DNA of 64,000 nucleotides from Lautropia sp. (GCA_030527825.1 JAUNAC010000002.1:470444-534443), one strand, 5' to 3'. Counted from the first letter of the stretch, positions 18,097 to 27,952 are shown. Notes: generated from the sequence alone by a model not told the origin. Numbers and translations are program-made.

Positions 18097-20085
18097 ATGA
18101 GCCGTCTGTCCCATGAAACGGATCTGACCCAGGAGGATGCCTCCCGGGATGATCCAGAAGCCCCCCGGCCGGGCGCGGAGCAGGCCGTGCCCCTGCTGGA
18201 GCGCCCCGATGTCCTGAAGCGCTTTCTGCGCACACTGCCCGCGCTGCCGGGGGTCTATCGCATGAAGGATGCCAGCGGCACCGTCCTGTACGTGGGCAAG
18301 GCCCGGGATCTGGGCAAGCGGGTCAGATCATATTTCCGCAAGAATCTGGCCAGTCCGCGCATTGCCCAGATGGTTGCCCGGGTTGTCGAGATCGACACCA
18401 CCACCGTGGGCTCGGAGGCCGAGGCGCTGCTGCTGGAAAACAACCTGATCAAATCGCTCAGGCCCCGCTTCAATATCCTCTTTCGCGATGACAAGACCTA
18501 TCCTTTCCTGAAGATCAGCGCACACGCCTTTCCACAGATTTCCTATTATCGTGGCGGCACCGACCGGCGAGCCCAGTATTTCGGCCCGTATCCCAGCTCC
18601 CATGCCGTGCGGGAAGGCATCCAGGTACTGCAGAAAATCTTCCGCCTGCGCACCTGTGAAGACAGTTACTTCTCGAATCGTTCGCGTCCCTGCCTGCTGC
18701 ATCAGATCCAGCGCTGCAGTGCTCCCTGTGTCGGTCTCATCGACGAGGGCAGCTATCGTCATGATGTCAGCTCGGCAGTGACCTTCCTGAAAGGGGGGCA
18801 CAAGGACATTCTCAGAGACATGGAAGCCGAGATGCAGGCAGCCGCCGAGGCGCTCCAGTTCGAGCGGGCTGTTGTGCTGCGCGACCGTATCAGTGCATTG
18901 TCGCGCGTGCTGCACCAGCAGTCGATGGAGATCAATGCGGATACCGATGCCGACATCATCGCGTTGGCCCAGGCCGACGGCCAGGTCTGTCTGAATCTGG
19001 CCATGGTGCGGGGGGGACGTCATTTGGGTGACAAGGCCCATTTCCCCCTCCACCTGGCTGGACTGGACGAACAGGAGAGCAGCGCTGCCGTGCTGGATGC
19101 CTTTCTCACGCAGCATTACGCAACCGGCAGCATACCCGGCATCATCATCTGCGCACTGAAACCACAGGATCCCGAGTTGCTGGATATCCTGAGAACCCAG
19201 GCCGGCCATCCCGTCCACTGGGTGCAGAATCCGCAGCAGGACAGACGCCGGTGGCTGATGCAGGCACAGACCAATGCGCAGATCGCATTGACCCGTCACC
19301 TGGCGCTGGACAGTTCACAACTGCAGCGCACACAGGATCTCCTCGATGTGCTGGGCCTATCCCTGGAAGATCCAGCGACACTGCGCATCGAGTGCTTCGA
19401 CATCAGTCACACCATGGGAGAGGCCACCCAGGCATCCTGTGTGGTCTATGAAAACAACCGGATGGCTACCAGCCAGTACCGGCGCTTCAATATCCAGGAC
19501 ATCGAACCGGGCGACGACTATGCGGCCATGCGTCAGGTGCTCCTGCGCCGCTACGGCCGATGGGCACAGCAGGATGAGAGACACCGGGATGGCACGACAC
19601 AGCAGGTCGTGGCGGATCGGCATGATTCAGCCCGTTTGCCGGATATCGTACTGGTGGACGGTGGCAAGGGCCAGATCAGCAGCGCCCGGGCAGTCTTCGA
19701 AACCCTGGGACTGGACATTGGTCTGCTGATTGGGGTGGCCAAGGGGGAAGGGCGCAAGGTGGGCCTCGAAACCCTGGTATTTGCCGATAGCCGGGCACCG
19801 CTGGTGCTGGGCCACACATCACCTGCGCTGATGCTGATCGCACAGATTCGTGACGAAGCCCACCGCTTTGCCATCACCGGCATGCGGGCGCGCCGTGCCA
19901 GAGCGCGCAAGGTATCCCGGCTGGAAGAAATCGACGGCGTAGGGGCACGTCGTCGCCAGCGCCTACTGTCCCGCTTTGGTGGCCTGCGGGGAATCCTTGC
20001 CGCCAGCATCGAGGATCTGGCCAGCGTAGAAGGTATTTCGCGTCCGCTGGCCGAGTCCATTTACCAGCAGTTGCACCAAAGCTGA
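18097..20085 (+). CDS. uvrC: Excinuclease ABC subunit C
   Basis: A 662-residue nucleotide-excision-repair endonuclease that cuts on both sides of the lesion. Its GIY-YIG domain ([18 protein letters not shown], about residues 50-130) makes the 3' cut. A UVR motif near residues 240-275 contacts UvrB, and an RNase-H-like domain ([19 protein letters not shown] near residue 430; VDGGKGQ near residue 520) makes the 5' cut. Two helix-hairpin-helix motifs close the protein. A non-conserved N-terminal extension of about 40 residues precedes the core. No LexA box was seen upstream. Confidence 0.96.
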   Translation: MSRLSHETDLTQEDASRDDPEAPRPGAEQAVPLLERPDVLKRFLRTLPALPGVYRMKDASGTVLYVGKARDLGKRVRSYFRKNLASPRIAQMVARVVEIDTTTVGSEAEALLLENNLIKSLRPRFNILFRDDKTYPFLKISAHAFPQISYYRGGTDRRAQYFGPYPSSHAVREGIQVLQKIFRLRTCEDSYFSNRSRPCLLHQIQRCSAPCVGLIDEGSYRHDVSSAVTFLKGGHKDILRDMEAEMQAAAEALQFERAVVLRDRISALSRVLHQQSMEINADTDADIIALAQADGQVCLNLAMVRGGRHLGDKAHFPLHLAGLDEQESSAAVLDAFLTQHYATGSIPGIIICALKPQDPELLDILRTQAGHPVHWVQNPQQDRRRWLMQAQTNAQIALTRHLALDSSQLQRTQDLLDVLGLSLEDPATLRIECFDISHTMGEATQASCVVYENNRMATSQYRRFNIQDIEPGDDYAAMRQVLLRRYGRWAQQDERHRDGTTQQVVADRHDSARLPDIVLVDGGKGQISSARAVFETLGLDIGLLIGVAKGEGRKVGLETLVFADSRAPLVLGHTSPALMLIAQIRDEAHRFAITGMRARRARARKVSRLEEIDGVGARRRQRLLSRFGGLRGILAASIEDLASVEGISRPLAESIYQQLHQS

Positions 20086-20311
20086 CGCTGCCTCCCCGAC
20101 GGCTGGTCGCACACACACCTTTGTGACAGCTCGGCTCATCGCGCCTGTGGCAAGAACCGCGCTTTTTTTGAGGGGGCAGATGGTTGTGGTAGTCTTGAGG
20201 ACGTTTGTTGCCCCCTGGTTTGCATGCCCGCTGGCTGCGGGTTGTGCCTGCCAGGCTGCTTCGCCTGAAAGAGCAGGCATGCAGTGGTCGTATTTCCTGG
20301 ATGAGCTTTCC

Positions 20312-20890
20312 ATGGCCTTCAATCTGCCCAACCTGCTGACCTGGCAGCGTATTCTTGCAATTCCCCTGCTGGTCTGCGTCTATCTGGTGCCGCTGGAAGC
20401 CTGGGGAGAGCCTAGCCGCAATCTCATCGCCACGATTCTGTTCGTGCTGGCTTCTATCACCGACTGGCTTGATGGCTGGCTGGCACGTCGTCTGGGCCAG
20501 CAGACCGAGCTTGGCGCTTTTCTCGATCCGGTGGCCGACAAGCTGCTGGTCTGTGTTGCCCTCGTCATGCTGCTGGATCTGAACCGTATCGGTGCCGGCA
20601 TCGCCATCATCATCATCGGGCGGGAGATCACCATCTCGGCGCTTCGTGAATGGATGGCCAGTATCGGCGCGCGCAAGAGTGTGGCCGTCAACTGGATGGG
20701 CAAGGTCAAGACCGCTGTCCAGATGGTCGCCATCCCGATGCTGCTCTACCATGACCGACTGGGTGGTTTCGACTGCCAGTACTGGGGGAGCTGGATGATT
20801 ACCCTGGCCGCTATCCAGACGTTTGTGTCGATGGTTTATTATCTGCGGCAGGCTTGGCCGCAGTTGCAGGGCGGGGCGGCGGCCCGCTGA
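20312..20890 (+). CDS. pgsA: CDP-diacylglycerol-glycerol-3-phosphate 3-phosphatidyltransferase
   Basis: A 192-residue integral membrane enzyme making phosphatidylglycerol phosphate, the committed step to PG and cardiolipin. The CDP-alcohol phosphotransferase motif DWLDGWLARRLGQQTELGAF, continued by LDPVADK, lies at about residues 50-76 and contains the metal-binding aspartates. Several hydrophobic helices follow. MAFNLPNLLTWQRI matches the family start, so ATG 20312 is chosen; ATG 20279 would add eleven residues. uvrC-pgsA-tRNA is a common Burkholderiales order. Confidence 0.92.
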   Translation: MAFNLPNLLTWQRILAIPLLVCVYLVPLEAWGEPSRNLIATILFVLASITDWLDGWLARRLGQQTELGAFLDPVADKLLVCVALVMLLDLNRIGAGIAIIIIGREITISALREWMASIGARKSVAVNWMGKVKTAVQMVAIPMLLYHDRLGGFDCQYWGSWMITLAAIQTFVSMVYYLRQAWPQLQGGAAAR

Positions 20891-21040
20891 TTCTGGCGTC
20901 GGCTGGTCAAGAGCGCAATACGGTTGGCCAGTCTCCAGCAGTTGCTGAAGCACTTCCCCGGCGGAATCATTACCTGAAAAATTCCGGGCGGCTATGCGGT
21001 AGTACTATTGGGCTCCTGTCCACGCCCCATCAGGATCTAA

Positions 21041-21075
21041 AACGCAAAAAGCCAGTCCTCATGAGAAAACTGGCC
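21041..21075 (-). terminator. Intrinsic terminator of tRNA-Cys
   Basis: On the minus strand the stem GCCAGT / ACTGGC (21069-21074 and 21051-21056) is followed by a T-rich tract (21041-21050 reads as TTTTTGCGTT). It lies 20 bases past the 3' end of tRNA-Cys. Confidence 0.75.
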
Positions 21076-21094
21076 TTGTGAGCACAAAAAAATC

Positions 21095-21168
21095 TGGAGG
21101 CGGGGGTCGGAATCGAACCGGCGTCCACGGCTTTGCAGGCCGCTGCATAACCACTCTGCCACCCCGCC
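21095..21168 (-). tRNA. tRNA-Cys (GCA)
   Basis: Reading the minus strand, a 74-base tRNA with encoded CCA is seen. The acceptor stem is GGCGGGG (21162-21168) paired with CCCCGCC (21099-21105), the discriminator base is U, and CCA is at 21095-21097. The anticodon loop CTGCAAA gives anticodon GCA. The T-loop GGTTCGATTCC is canonical. In related genomes tRNA-Gly and tRNA-Leu often stand beside it after pgsA, but only Cys was found here. Confidence 0.95.
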
Positions 21169-21182
21169 CAAGTGATCCTCTG

Positions 21183-21211
21183 ATTCTGCGTGAATTCCCA
21201 CAGTCTGTCAA
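21183..21211 (-). promoter_or_regulatory. Sigma-70 promoter of tRNA-Cys
   Basis: On the minus strand a perfect -35 TTGACA (21206-21211) is followed, after exactly 17 bases, by CAGAAT (21183-21188). Transcription would start a few bases before the tRNA 5' end at 21168. Confidence 0.65.
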
Positions 21212-21247
21212 GGGTCTGCCCGTCCTGCTACCCGAGAGAGCGCCGTT

Positions 21248-22504
21248 CTACAGCGGCAATGTACCTTGCAGGGATTCCGGCATCGGCTCACGTGCGGGCG
21301 CATGATGGGGGTCATCGTCATAACACTCCAGAGCGGAAACGCGAATGCCCAGCAGCCGGAAACGCCGGCTCAGATCAACCCGCTTCAGGCACATACCGGC
21401 CCTTTGCCTGATCTGCGTCACATCCTGTGTGGCGGTTGAAAATGTCTGCTCCCGACTGACCGTCCGGAAGTCCGCATAGCGCAGTTTGATGCCTACCGTG
21501 CGCCCGGCATAGCCCTTGTTCTGGAGGGCGAGGGCTGCCTGCTCCGCCAGTCGGGAGAAGATGCTCGAGAGTTCGGCACGGTCATGCCTGGCATGCAGAT
21601 CGCGCGCAAAAGTTGTTTCGCAACTGATGGTGACCGGGGTGCTGCGGCTGGTGACCGGGCTGTTGTCGCGCCCCCAGGCCGCTTCATGCAGCCATTGACC
21701 ATGGCGCAGGCCGAAATGATCCATTAAGCAGGCTGGATCGCAGGCCGCCAGCTGCCCGATGCGTTCGATGCCCAGCGCCCGCAGCCGGGCGTCCGTTTTG
21801 GGGCCAATGCCGTTGATATACCGACAGGGCAGGGGCCATATCCGTGTCTGTACATCCTGGGGGAACAATATGGTGATACCTTGCGGCTTGTCCAGGTCAC
21901 TGGCGATCTTGGCTAGCAGCCGGTTGGGCGCCACGCCGATCGAACAATGCAGGCCGGTCCCCTCTCTGATCATCCGCTGGATCCGTTCAGCCAGATCCCG
22001 GCCACCGTCATCTTCCACGCCGGGTATGTCCGTCACATCGATGAATATCTCATCAATGCCCCGATCCTCGACGATGGGCGTCACGGATCGGACGATGGAT
22101 TTGAACGCATGTGAAAATTTCCGGTAGAGGTCCAGGTCGGGGGGCAGCAGAATGGCGTCAGGGCACAGGTGTGCGGAGCGGGTCAGACCCATGCCGGAAC
22201 TCAGCCCGAAGCGCCGGGCGGCATAGGTTGCGGTGGTGCTTACACCGCGCCCACGGTAGTTGGCCAGCCGTGGAAAGTGCTCGGGCCGGATGGCATGCAG
22301 AGCATCGGCCTGGCAGCCCGCATCCGGATGGTGGGCATTGATTCGGGCTACCAGCGCTTCCGGGGTCAGTCGCTCTCCACCAATGACCACCGGTAGTGAC
22401 TGAAGCTGCGGATACTGCAGCAGCGTGACCGAGGCAAAGAATGCGTCCATGTCCAGATGGGCAACGCGGCGGGGACGCCCGCCCGCCGGTGGACAGATCT
22501 TCAT
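21248..22504 (-). CDS. dinB: DNA polymerase IV (Y-family)
   Basis: A 418-residue error-prone translesion polymerase. The N-terminal HLDMDAFFASV holds the first metal-binding Asp; the second acidic pair is in GIDEIFIDVTD, where E. coli has SLDEAYLD. Between PVVIGG (residue about 43) and GRGVSTTATYAARRFG (about 85) there are roughly 40 residues absent from E. coli DinB; I believe this longer form occurs in other Burkholderiales. The little-finger domain fills the C-terminal half. No LexA-type operator is seen in the 159-base gap to the divergent YdcH-like gene, so SOS control is not supported by sequence. Confidence 0.93.
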   Translation of the reverse strand: MKICPPAGGRPRRVAHLDMDAFFASVTLLQYPQLQSLPVVIGGERLTPEALVARINAHHPDAGCQADALHAIRPEHFPRLANYRGRGVSTTATYAARRFGLSSGMGLTRSAHLCPDAILLPPDLDLYRKFSHAFKSIVRSVTPIVEDRGIDEIFIDVTDIPGVEDDGGRDLAERIQRMIREGTGLHCSIGVAPNRLLAKIASDLDKPQGITILFPQDVQTRIWPLPCRYINGIGPKTDARLRALGIERIGQLAACDPACLMDHFGLRHGQWLHEAAWGRDNSPVTSRSTPVTISCETTFARDLHARHDRAELSSIFSRLAEQAALALQNKGYAGRTVGIKLRYADFRTVSREQTFSTATQDVTQIRQRAGMCLKRVDLSRRFRLLGIRVSALECYDDDPHHAPAREPMPESLQGTLPL

Positions 22505-22663
22505 GACGTGGTAACCGCTGTGCAGTGTCTCACCGAGGCCATCGCCGTGGTTATGCAGCGCCAGAAAGACGCGTTCCTTGTGCTAGCATCGAACCCATGA
22601 CCGGCCGAAGTCTTTTGGCTGCAGATCCACTTTTTGTTCCTTTTTCTTTGGAGATGAACCGTC

Positions 22664-22885
22664 ATGTTTCCGGAATTTCGTGGATTGATTACCAAGCTCA
22701 AGACCGAGGATGCACATTTTGCCCGTCTGTTCGACAAGCATAACGACCTCGATCAAAAAATCAAAAATATGGAATCGGGCGTCGAACGAAGCGCTTCTCT
22801 GGAGATCGAGAACCTCAAGAAAGAAAAACTGCGTCTGAAGGATGAAATGTACGCCATTCTGCGCAAGGCGGACGGCAAAGTTTAA
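22664..22885 (+). CDS. YdcH-like DUF465 protein
   Basis: A 73-residue, highly charged protein predicted to be a helical hairpin or coiled coil. It matches the DUF465/YdcH family: FRGLITKLKTEDAHFARLFDKHNDLD near the start, then IENLKKEKLRLKDEMYAIL near the end. These small proteins are common in proteobacteria and have no established function. A GGAG ribosome-binding site lies before ATG 22664. A perfect 10-bp hairpin follows the stop. Confidence 0.88.
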   Translation: MFPEFRGLITKLKTEDAHFARLFDKHNDLDQKIKNMESGVERSASLEIENLKKEKLRLKDEMYAILRKADGKV

Positions 22886-22910
22886 GCGGCAATCAGACCA
22901 GTGTTCTCCT

Positions 22911-22935
22911 CAAGGACGCCTTGGTGGCGTCCTTG
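22911..22935. terminator. Bidirectional hairpin between ydcH-like gene and ppk2
   Basis: Perfect 10-bp stem CAAGGACGCC / GGCGTCCTTG with loop TTGGT, between two convergent genes. U-runs are short on both sides, so its strength as an intrinsic terminator is uncertain, but its place fits a shared terminator. Confidence 0.55.
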
Positions 22936-22982
22936 TAACTGCAGCAGCGCGGCGCAGGTCGGTGCGATGCTGCCGCCACGCC

Positions 22983-24284
22983 TTAAAGCAGGGAGTCTGG
23001 ACGTTCGCCACGCTCGTACACAACATGGGCTCGACCCACAATCAGGGGATCCAGTTTGCCGATTCGCTCGATCGACTTGTTGCTGTAGGGCAGCTTGTGC
23101 AGGATGTAGCGCATAGCATTTAACCGTGCCCGTTTTTTACAGTCGCTCTTGATGACGGTCCAGGGACTGTCAGCGGTATCGGTCTCGAAAAACATGGCTT
23201 CTTTGGCGCGGGTATAGTCATCCCACTTGTTCAGTGATGCCTTGTCGATCGGGCTTAGTTTCCACTGTTTGAGCGGATGTGCCTCGCGCTCGCGAAACCG
23301 GCGACGCTGCTCCTTGCGGCTGACGCTGAACCAGAATTTCACAAGATGAATGCCGCTGCGAACCAGGTGCCGTTCTAATTCCGGGGCCTGTTTCATGAAC
23401 TCCTGATATTCGGCGTTGCTGCAAAAGCCCATGACTTTTTCGACCCCTGCCCGGTTGTACCAGCTGCGGTCGAACAGCACAATTTCCCCGTGTGTAGGCA
23501 GGTGGGCGATGTAGCGCTGAAAATACCATTGTCCACGCTCCGTATCGGTCGGTTTTTCCAGTGCAACCACCCGGGCACCACGAGGATTCAGGTGTTCCAT
23601 GAAACGCTTGATGGTGCCGCCCTTGCCTGCCGCATCCCTGCCTTCGAACAGGATCACGATTCGCTGGCCAGTCTCTTTTGCCCATGCCTGCAACTTCAGT
23701 AGTTCCACCTGCAGCCGGAATTTTTCTTTTTCGTAAGTGGAGCGTCGCATCAGATTTTTATAGGGGTAGCTACCCTCGCGCCAGCCGTCAGCCAGCTCTT
23801 CATCTGGATTGATTTTTGCGTGTCTGGCCTTATGGGATAGCTTGCCCCGGAGCGCCCGACGGATCACATCCCGGTCTTCTTCCTCGGATTCTTCCAGAAT
23901 GGCCCGTAGCGCCTTACCCCGGGCCTGTAGAGTTTTTTTGTCCATATTGTCCAGAATGGACGTCACCGCTTCAAGTTTCTGCTTCTGGGCGGCCTCGATT
24001 CGCTGCTCGGTCACAAATTTTTCCAGTGGCCGTTTCGCCAGGCTTGGCGGTGTGTCTCCCCCCGCCACGCGCCGGATTTCGGTGGGCAAGGGCGCGAGGG
24101 GGGCGGCTTTGCGCCGCCGGGGAGTCACTGCAGAGGGTGTCCGGCTGCCTCGGCGGGCAGGAGAGGGCAAGGGTGCCTGGGCGGCATTTGTCACATCGGA
24201 TGTGCCGCTGGTTCCGGTGGGCGTGCTGTTAGTGACGGGTGCGGTCGCCGGTTTTGGGTCGTCGGGGTCGGAGTTGTTTGTCAT
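22983..24284 (-). CDS. ppk2: Polyphosphate kinase 2
   Basis: A 433-residue PPK2-family enzyme that uses polyphosphate to phosphorylate nucleoside diphosphates. Walker A is FEGRDAAGKGGTIKRF near residue 210, and the Walker-B/lid block is FDRSWYNRAGVEKVMGF near residue 265. It looks like a single-domain class-I PPK2 because only one P-loop domain is present. The first 100 residues are Pro/Thr/Ala-rich and then basic, probably disordered. It converges with the YdcH-like gene and is divergent from nothing close, with 220 bases before the next minus-strand gene's stop. Confidence 0.93.
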   Translation of the reverse strand: MTNNSDPDDPKPATAPVTNSTPTGTSGTSDVTNAAQAPLPSPARRGSRTPSAVTPRRRKAAPLAPLPTEIRRVAGGDTPPSLAKRPLEKFVTEQRIEAAQKQKLEAVTSILDNMDKKTLQARGKALRAILEESEEEDRDVIRRALRGKLSHKARHAKINPDEELADGWREGSYPYKNLMRRSTYEKEKFRLQVELLKLQAWAKETGQRIVILFEGRDAAGKGGTIKRFMEHLNPRGARVVALEKPTDTERGQWYFQRYIAHLPTHGEIVLFDRSWYNRAGVEKVMGFCSNAEYQEFMKQAPELERHLVRSGIHLVKFWFSVSRKEQRRRFREREAHPLKQWKLSPIDKASLNKWDDYTRAKEAMFFETDTADSPWTVIKSDCKKRARLNAMRYILHKLPYSNKSIERIGKLDPLIVGRAHVVYERGERPDSLL

Positions 24285-24504
24285 AAACTGAAGTCCAGAT
24301 GGGTTAGGGGATATTACAGCCAGAAAATGTGGGCGAACCAGGCTCCGTTATGCCGTAGATGCCGATTTCTCCAGCGTGGTCTTTTAGACTATAAGCCTAG
24401 CTTAAAAGCATCTCCTGATGCGGGTCAACGGCTATCCGGATTTTGCCTGTATCAGGGTTTGTCAATCCCCGTTTGTACACTATGAGCATGAATGGTCATG
24501 GTGC

Positions 24505-25005
24505 CTATTGCTGCTGTAAAACCCACCTGCTGAGTGCCTGAAGTTCGGCATCGCTGAGCTGCGGCTGGGGAGGCATCGGAATGGGTCCCCAGCGTCCTTT
24601 GCCCCCCTGACGGATATGTTCGCTAATCTGCGCCAGGGCGTCTGCCTTGCCAGCATAACGCTTTCCGACAGACTGGAAGGACGGGCCGACCAGTTTCTGT
24701 TCACGCCGATGGCACGACGTACAGTGATGGGTAGCCAGCAGTCGCGCGATGTTTTTTTCATCCAGGGATGACCCAGGCCGAGTCATGGCCGAAGACATTG
24801 TTTGTCCGGCCGGGGAGGAGGAACTTTTCGCGGGTAAGGTCGTGGTGAACTGCCTGTCGCTGCGAGCTGTGGCAGTGTTGCGGGCCGGCGGCGAGGCATG
24901 TTGCTCGCACCCCCCCAATGCCAGGGCAAATATAAGCAAGGAGGTTGTCGGCCTAGCGATGCAGGCCAAGTGATGCAGGATGGTTCGCGAACGGTCTGAT
25001 GACAC
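24505..25005 (-). CDS. Cytochrome c (c5/c551-like) lipoprotein
   Basis: A small mono-haem c-type cytochrome, probably a periplasm-facing electron carrier. The haem site is CTSCH, and Met in GPIPMPP is the probable second axial ligand. The haem domain fills the last 80 residues. Before it lies a hydrophobic stretch ending in ALGGC, a lipobox, then a Ser/Ala/Pro-rich linker, which suggests an outer- or inner-membrane-anchored lipoprotein. The frame is open to 25209; GTG 25005 is chosen because it gives a signal peptide of sensible length (33 residues to the Cys). ATG at 25065, 25119 or 25209 cannot be ruled out. No good ribosome-binding site was found for any of them. Confidence 0.7.
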   Translation of the reverse strand: MSSDRSRTILHHLACIARPTTSLLIFALALGGCEQHASPPARNTATARSDRQFTTTLPAKSSSSPAGQTMSSAMTRPGSSLDEKNIARLLATHHCTSCHRREQKLVGPSFQSVGKRYAGKADALAQISEHIRQGGKGRWGPIPMPPQPQLSDAELQALSRWVLQQQ

Positions 25006-25712
25006 ATTCCGGTAACTGGACCGCGCGATGGTGACGTCGGAACAGAGAAGGGTTGGGCGCAACATGAATGTGAATGTGCTTGCAGCAGTGACAGCAGCCA
25101 GTATATCGGTCCGAGTCATAGATAGATGGTGCCGATGGAAGGATGTTGAATCATCGGAACCATACCCGCGGTTGGATGACGTCCGATTGACATCCCGGAA
25201 CAGGTGCAAAAAATCCCGGAAACAAGTTTTTAATGACAGAAACCGATGGTTTATTTGTGAAATTTTGTTATTGTTATCGGATTTATTGTCATGATTAATT
25301 AAAAAATTCCCTCGCAGTGTCGGCGTATTTCACAAACTACAAAAATGCCGTCGTCATGGGTTTTGTTTTGTAAACGCGGTAAAGAGATCTTGGTCCTCGT
25401 CGGTTGATGGGCATCAATATCGTTCGCTTAACTATATGATTAATTGAAATAATTTTCATGTTTCACGGTGTTTTCACCTGACCAGGGTGCCATGGTATGC
25501 GGGGTGATGTAAGGAGGGCTTACGTTCGCTGGTCTTTGTTAATTTTGTGAACAGGATAGTTTATTCACAGCATTTAAGCTTCGCCTGCCTTTGCTAAACA
25601 AGGCCTGAATGATCTCAGATACCGATGGTAATCAGTACAAGACGGGTTTGCCATCAGAGGGCGTCCTGCCAGTTCATTCAGACAACCCTCCTATCTGGCG
25701 GAGAAAAACATC
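25006..25712. other. AT-rich intergenic region before the multicopper oxidase
   Basis: About 700 bases with no convincing gene (part may be the 5' end of the cytochrome gene). The stretch from about 25210 to 25480 is visibly much more AT-rich than its surroundings. It holds a perfect FNR/Anr-type site at 25404-25417 and a -10-like TATGAT at 25435-25440. This may be a young insertion, a regulatory region, or the site of a missed small RNA. Confidence 0.5.
25404..25417. promoter_or_regulatory. FNR/Anr box
   Basis: TTGATGGGCATCAA matches the consensus TTGAT-N4-ATCAA exactly. TATGAT at 25435-25440 lies where a -10 element would be for an activator centred near -40. It points rightward to the multicopper oxidase, although the start codon is about 270 bases further on. 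Oxygen-dependent control of the oxidase is therefore likely, by inference. Confidence 0.6.
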
Positions 25713-27929
25713 GTGTCCAATATTTCCCTCGCACCGACACTGCGATCGCGTACCGTCCGGCAGACCGGGCCGGCGCTGGCTGCTCTGTCGGGGATCCTTC
25801 TTGGCTTTGTGACGCTGTCTGCACAGGCACAGGAAAATACCCTGTTCAGCACGGTTCAGAACCCTCCGGTCTTTGAGGCCGATGATGATGTCAATGCGGC
25901 TTCGGGTAGCTCATCCGTCCAGCCTCAGGGTAGCGTCAGTGATGCGCCCCTGCCGCCGGCCCGGCAGCGTAACGTGCGTCTGGACGTCGGGTATGTGGAA
26001 TCCTATCTCTGGAACCCCAACAACAATCGTTACGAACGGGTACGGATGCGCAGCTATCACGGCCAGCCCAATCAGCCGCTGGTGGCTCCTGCCATCGAGA
26101 TTCAGCCGGGAACCCAGCTCAATGTGCGTCTGACCAACAATCTGCCGGAGAAGGATCCGTCGTGCGCCAAGCCGGTTCTCAATGATCCCCAGTGTTTTAA
26201 TTCCACCAATCTGCATACACATGGATTGTGGGTGGATCCCAACGGGGTATCGGACAATATTTTTCTAAGTGTTAAACCGGGTACGTCGCAGCTGTATCAC
26301 ATTCAGGTGCCCGCTGACCATCCGGCAGGCACATTCTGGTACCACAGCCATTTGCATGGATCCACTGCGTTGCAGGTGTCCAGTGGCATGGCAGGGGCAC
26401 TGATCATCCGTGGCAACCGCTATCCCAGCGCCAATACCAATGGTGATCTGGATACGCTGCTCAAGTCCACGCCGGATACCCGTGTCCAGGAGCGGATCGT
26501 TATGCTCCAGCAAATCTCTTATGGCTGTCGTTGGCCGGATGGTTCGCTCAAGCGCCAGGGGCTGACAGGACGTGCGCCGGATCCAGCACCCGGCGTCACG
26601 TTGCCTCCTCTTGTATGTGACGAGGGAGATGTCGGTGATGTCGAAAGCTATGAAGCTTTTAATGGGCCTAACAGCTGGCGTCAAAGTGGCCGTTTCACCA
26701 CGATCAACGGCCGGACGTTGCCCCGGTTCGTCGGTGCCGTTTCAGGCCGGATGGAGCGCTGGCGTGTCATTCATGGCGGCGTGCGTGACACGGTGACACT
26801 CGAATTCCGCAAAGCCATTCTGAACAACATGCCGGCGAGCGAGGTGCGCAAGCTCAGCGGCAAGTCGTTGCAGCGTTTCATTAACAACAATTGCACCGGT
26901 GCACCCCTGACTCATTATCAGGTGGCAGCGGATGGGTTGACCATGGCCAGCATGCAGCCTGCAACGCAGACGACGTTCCAGCCCGGCTACCGTTGGGATC
27001 TATTGACCGTCTTTCCGGAGTCGGGTTACTACTGTGTGCTGGATAAATCGGCGCCAGCTGCCGGTTCGGTGAACAATGAGCCCAGCATTCAGTCGTTGCT
27101 GGGTCTGGTGGAGGTTCGCCAGGGCATCAGCATGAATGTCACGGACATTCCTCGCTACGTGAAACAGCAGATGTTGCGCCTGGCTGATGTCAATACGCCG
27201 GAAGACATGCGTGCAACGGTGCGGGCTGATCTGGAAAATAATCTGCAACTTTCGCACTATACGCCGCATCCGACGATCAGCCAGTCCGAGGTCAATGAAC
27301 CTGCTCAGACTCTGACTTTTGCCGTAGCGGTCAAGCCGGGGAGCAATCCCCCGCAATTGCAGTTCCAGATCAACGGCAAGGAGTATTCGCCGGGAGAGAC
27401 GCTTAACCTCAAACTGGGTCGGGTACAGGACTGGGTGCTCAAGTCCCTTAATGGGGGGCATCCGTACCATATCCACGTCAATCCGTTCCAGATCGTCTCG
27501 ATCATTGATCCTCAGGGAAGGGATGTGAGCGGTTTTGATGTACCTGATACCTATGGTGGCGATGGCCAGGTCGATACTCAGTTCCGTGGCCTGAAGGGTG
27601 TCTGGAAAGACACGATATTTGTGAAATCGATCAATGGTCAGGCGGAACGTGGGCAATACACCATCACGGTGCGCACCCGTTATCAACGCTACACAGGTGA
27701 CTTCGTTTTGCATTGTCACATTCTTGATCATGAGGACGAAGGCATGATGCAGCACGTCCGCATCTATGATCCGACCAACATGGCAACGCTATATGCGCCA
27801 GTGCCGGTTTGCGGTCTGGATGGCGTGAGCACCATTCCATTCATGGCGAAGTTCAAGAGCCCCTATGGCGTGAAAAACCCGCTGGGCAGCAGCAAGATCC
27901 AGGCAAGCATCATGGCCATACCCCGCTAA
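25713..27929 (+). CDS. Multicopper oxidase, laccase-like
   Basis: A 738-residue secreted cuproprotein that would couple one-electron oxidation of a substrate to O2 reduction. A GTG start follows GCGGAGAAA. The signal peptide ends at SAQA|QEN. All four copper-ligand motifs are present: His168/His170 in HTHG, His211-215 in HSHLHG, His583-588 in HPYHIH, and 667-673 HCHILDH with the type-1 Cys668. The T1 axial position is Met (GMM, residues 678-679), which implies a moderate redox potential. It is longer than CueO-type oxidases, with extra loops between the cupredoxin domains. No copper-export or metal-sensing gene is next to it, so the substrate (metal or phenol) is unknown. The upstream FNR box suggests oxygen control. 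Confidence 0.88.
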   Translation: MSNISLAPTLRSRTVRQTGPALAALSGILLGFVTLSAQAQENTLFSTVQNPPVFEADDDVNAASGSSSVQPQGSVSDAPLPPARQRNVRLDVGYVESYLWNPNNNRYERVRMRSYHGQPNQPLVAPAIEIQPGTQLNVRLTNNLPEKDPSCAKPVLNDPQCFNSTNLHTHGLWVDPNGVSDNIFLSVKPGTSQLYHIQVPADHPAGTFWYHSHLHGSTALQVSSGMAGALIIRGNRYPSANTNGDLDTLLKSTPDTRVQERIVMLQQISYGCRWPDGSLKRQGLTGRAPDPAPGVTLPPLVCDEGDVGDVESYEAFNGPNSWRQSGRFTTINGRTLPRFVGAVSGRMERWRVIHGGVRDTVTLEFRKAILNNMPASEVRKLSGKSLQRFINNNCTGAPLTHYQVAADGLTMASMQPATQTTFQPGYRWDLLTVFPESGYYCVLDKSAPAAGSVNNEPSIQSLLGLVEVRQGISMNVTDIPRYVKQQMLRLADVNTPEDMRATVRADLENNLQLSHYTPHPTISQSEVNEPAQTLTFAVAVKPGSNPPQLQFQINGKEYSPGETLNLKLGRVQDWVLKSLNGGHPYHIHVNPFQIVSIIDPQGRDVSGFDVPDTYGGDGQVDTQFRGLKGVWKDTIFVKSINGQAERGQYTITVRTRYQRYTGDFVLHCHILDHEDEGMMQHVRIYDPTNMATLYAPVPVCGLDGVSTIPFMAKFKSPYGVKNPLGSSKIQASIMAIPR

Positions 27930-27952
27930 GGTGGCGCAGGGCAGCCTCGACT

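Noticed and set aside
19874-20953. Long minus-strand open frame across uvrC end and pgsA
   Set aside because: It overlaps two clear genes and has no family likeness.
20891-21094. Additional tRNA genes beside tRNA-Cys
   Set aside because: tRNA-Gly and tRNA-Leu are often here in relatives, but no cloverleaf or T-loop sequence was found.
22505-22663. LexA box upstream of dinB
   Set aside because: No CTGT-N8-ACAG sequence was seen in the gap.
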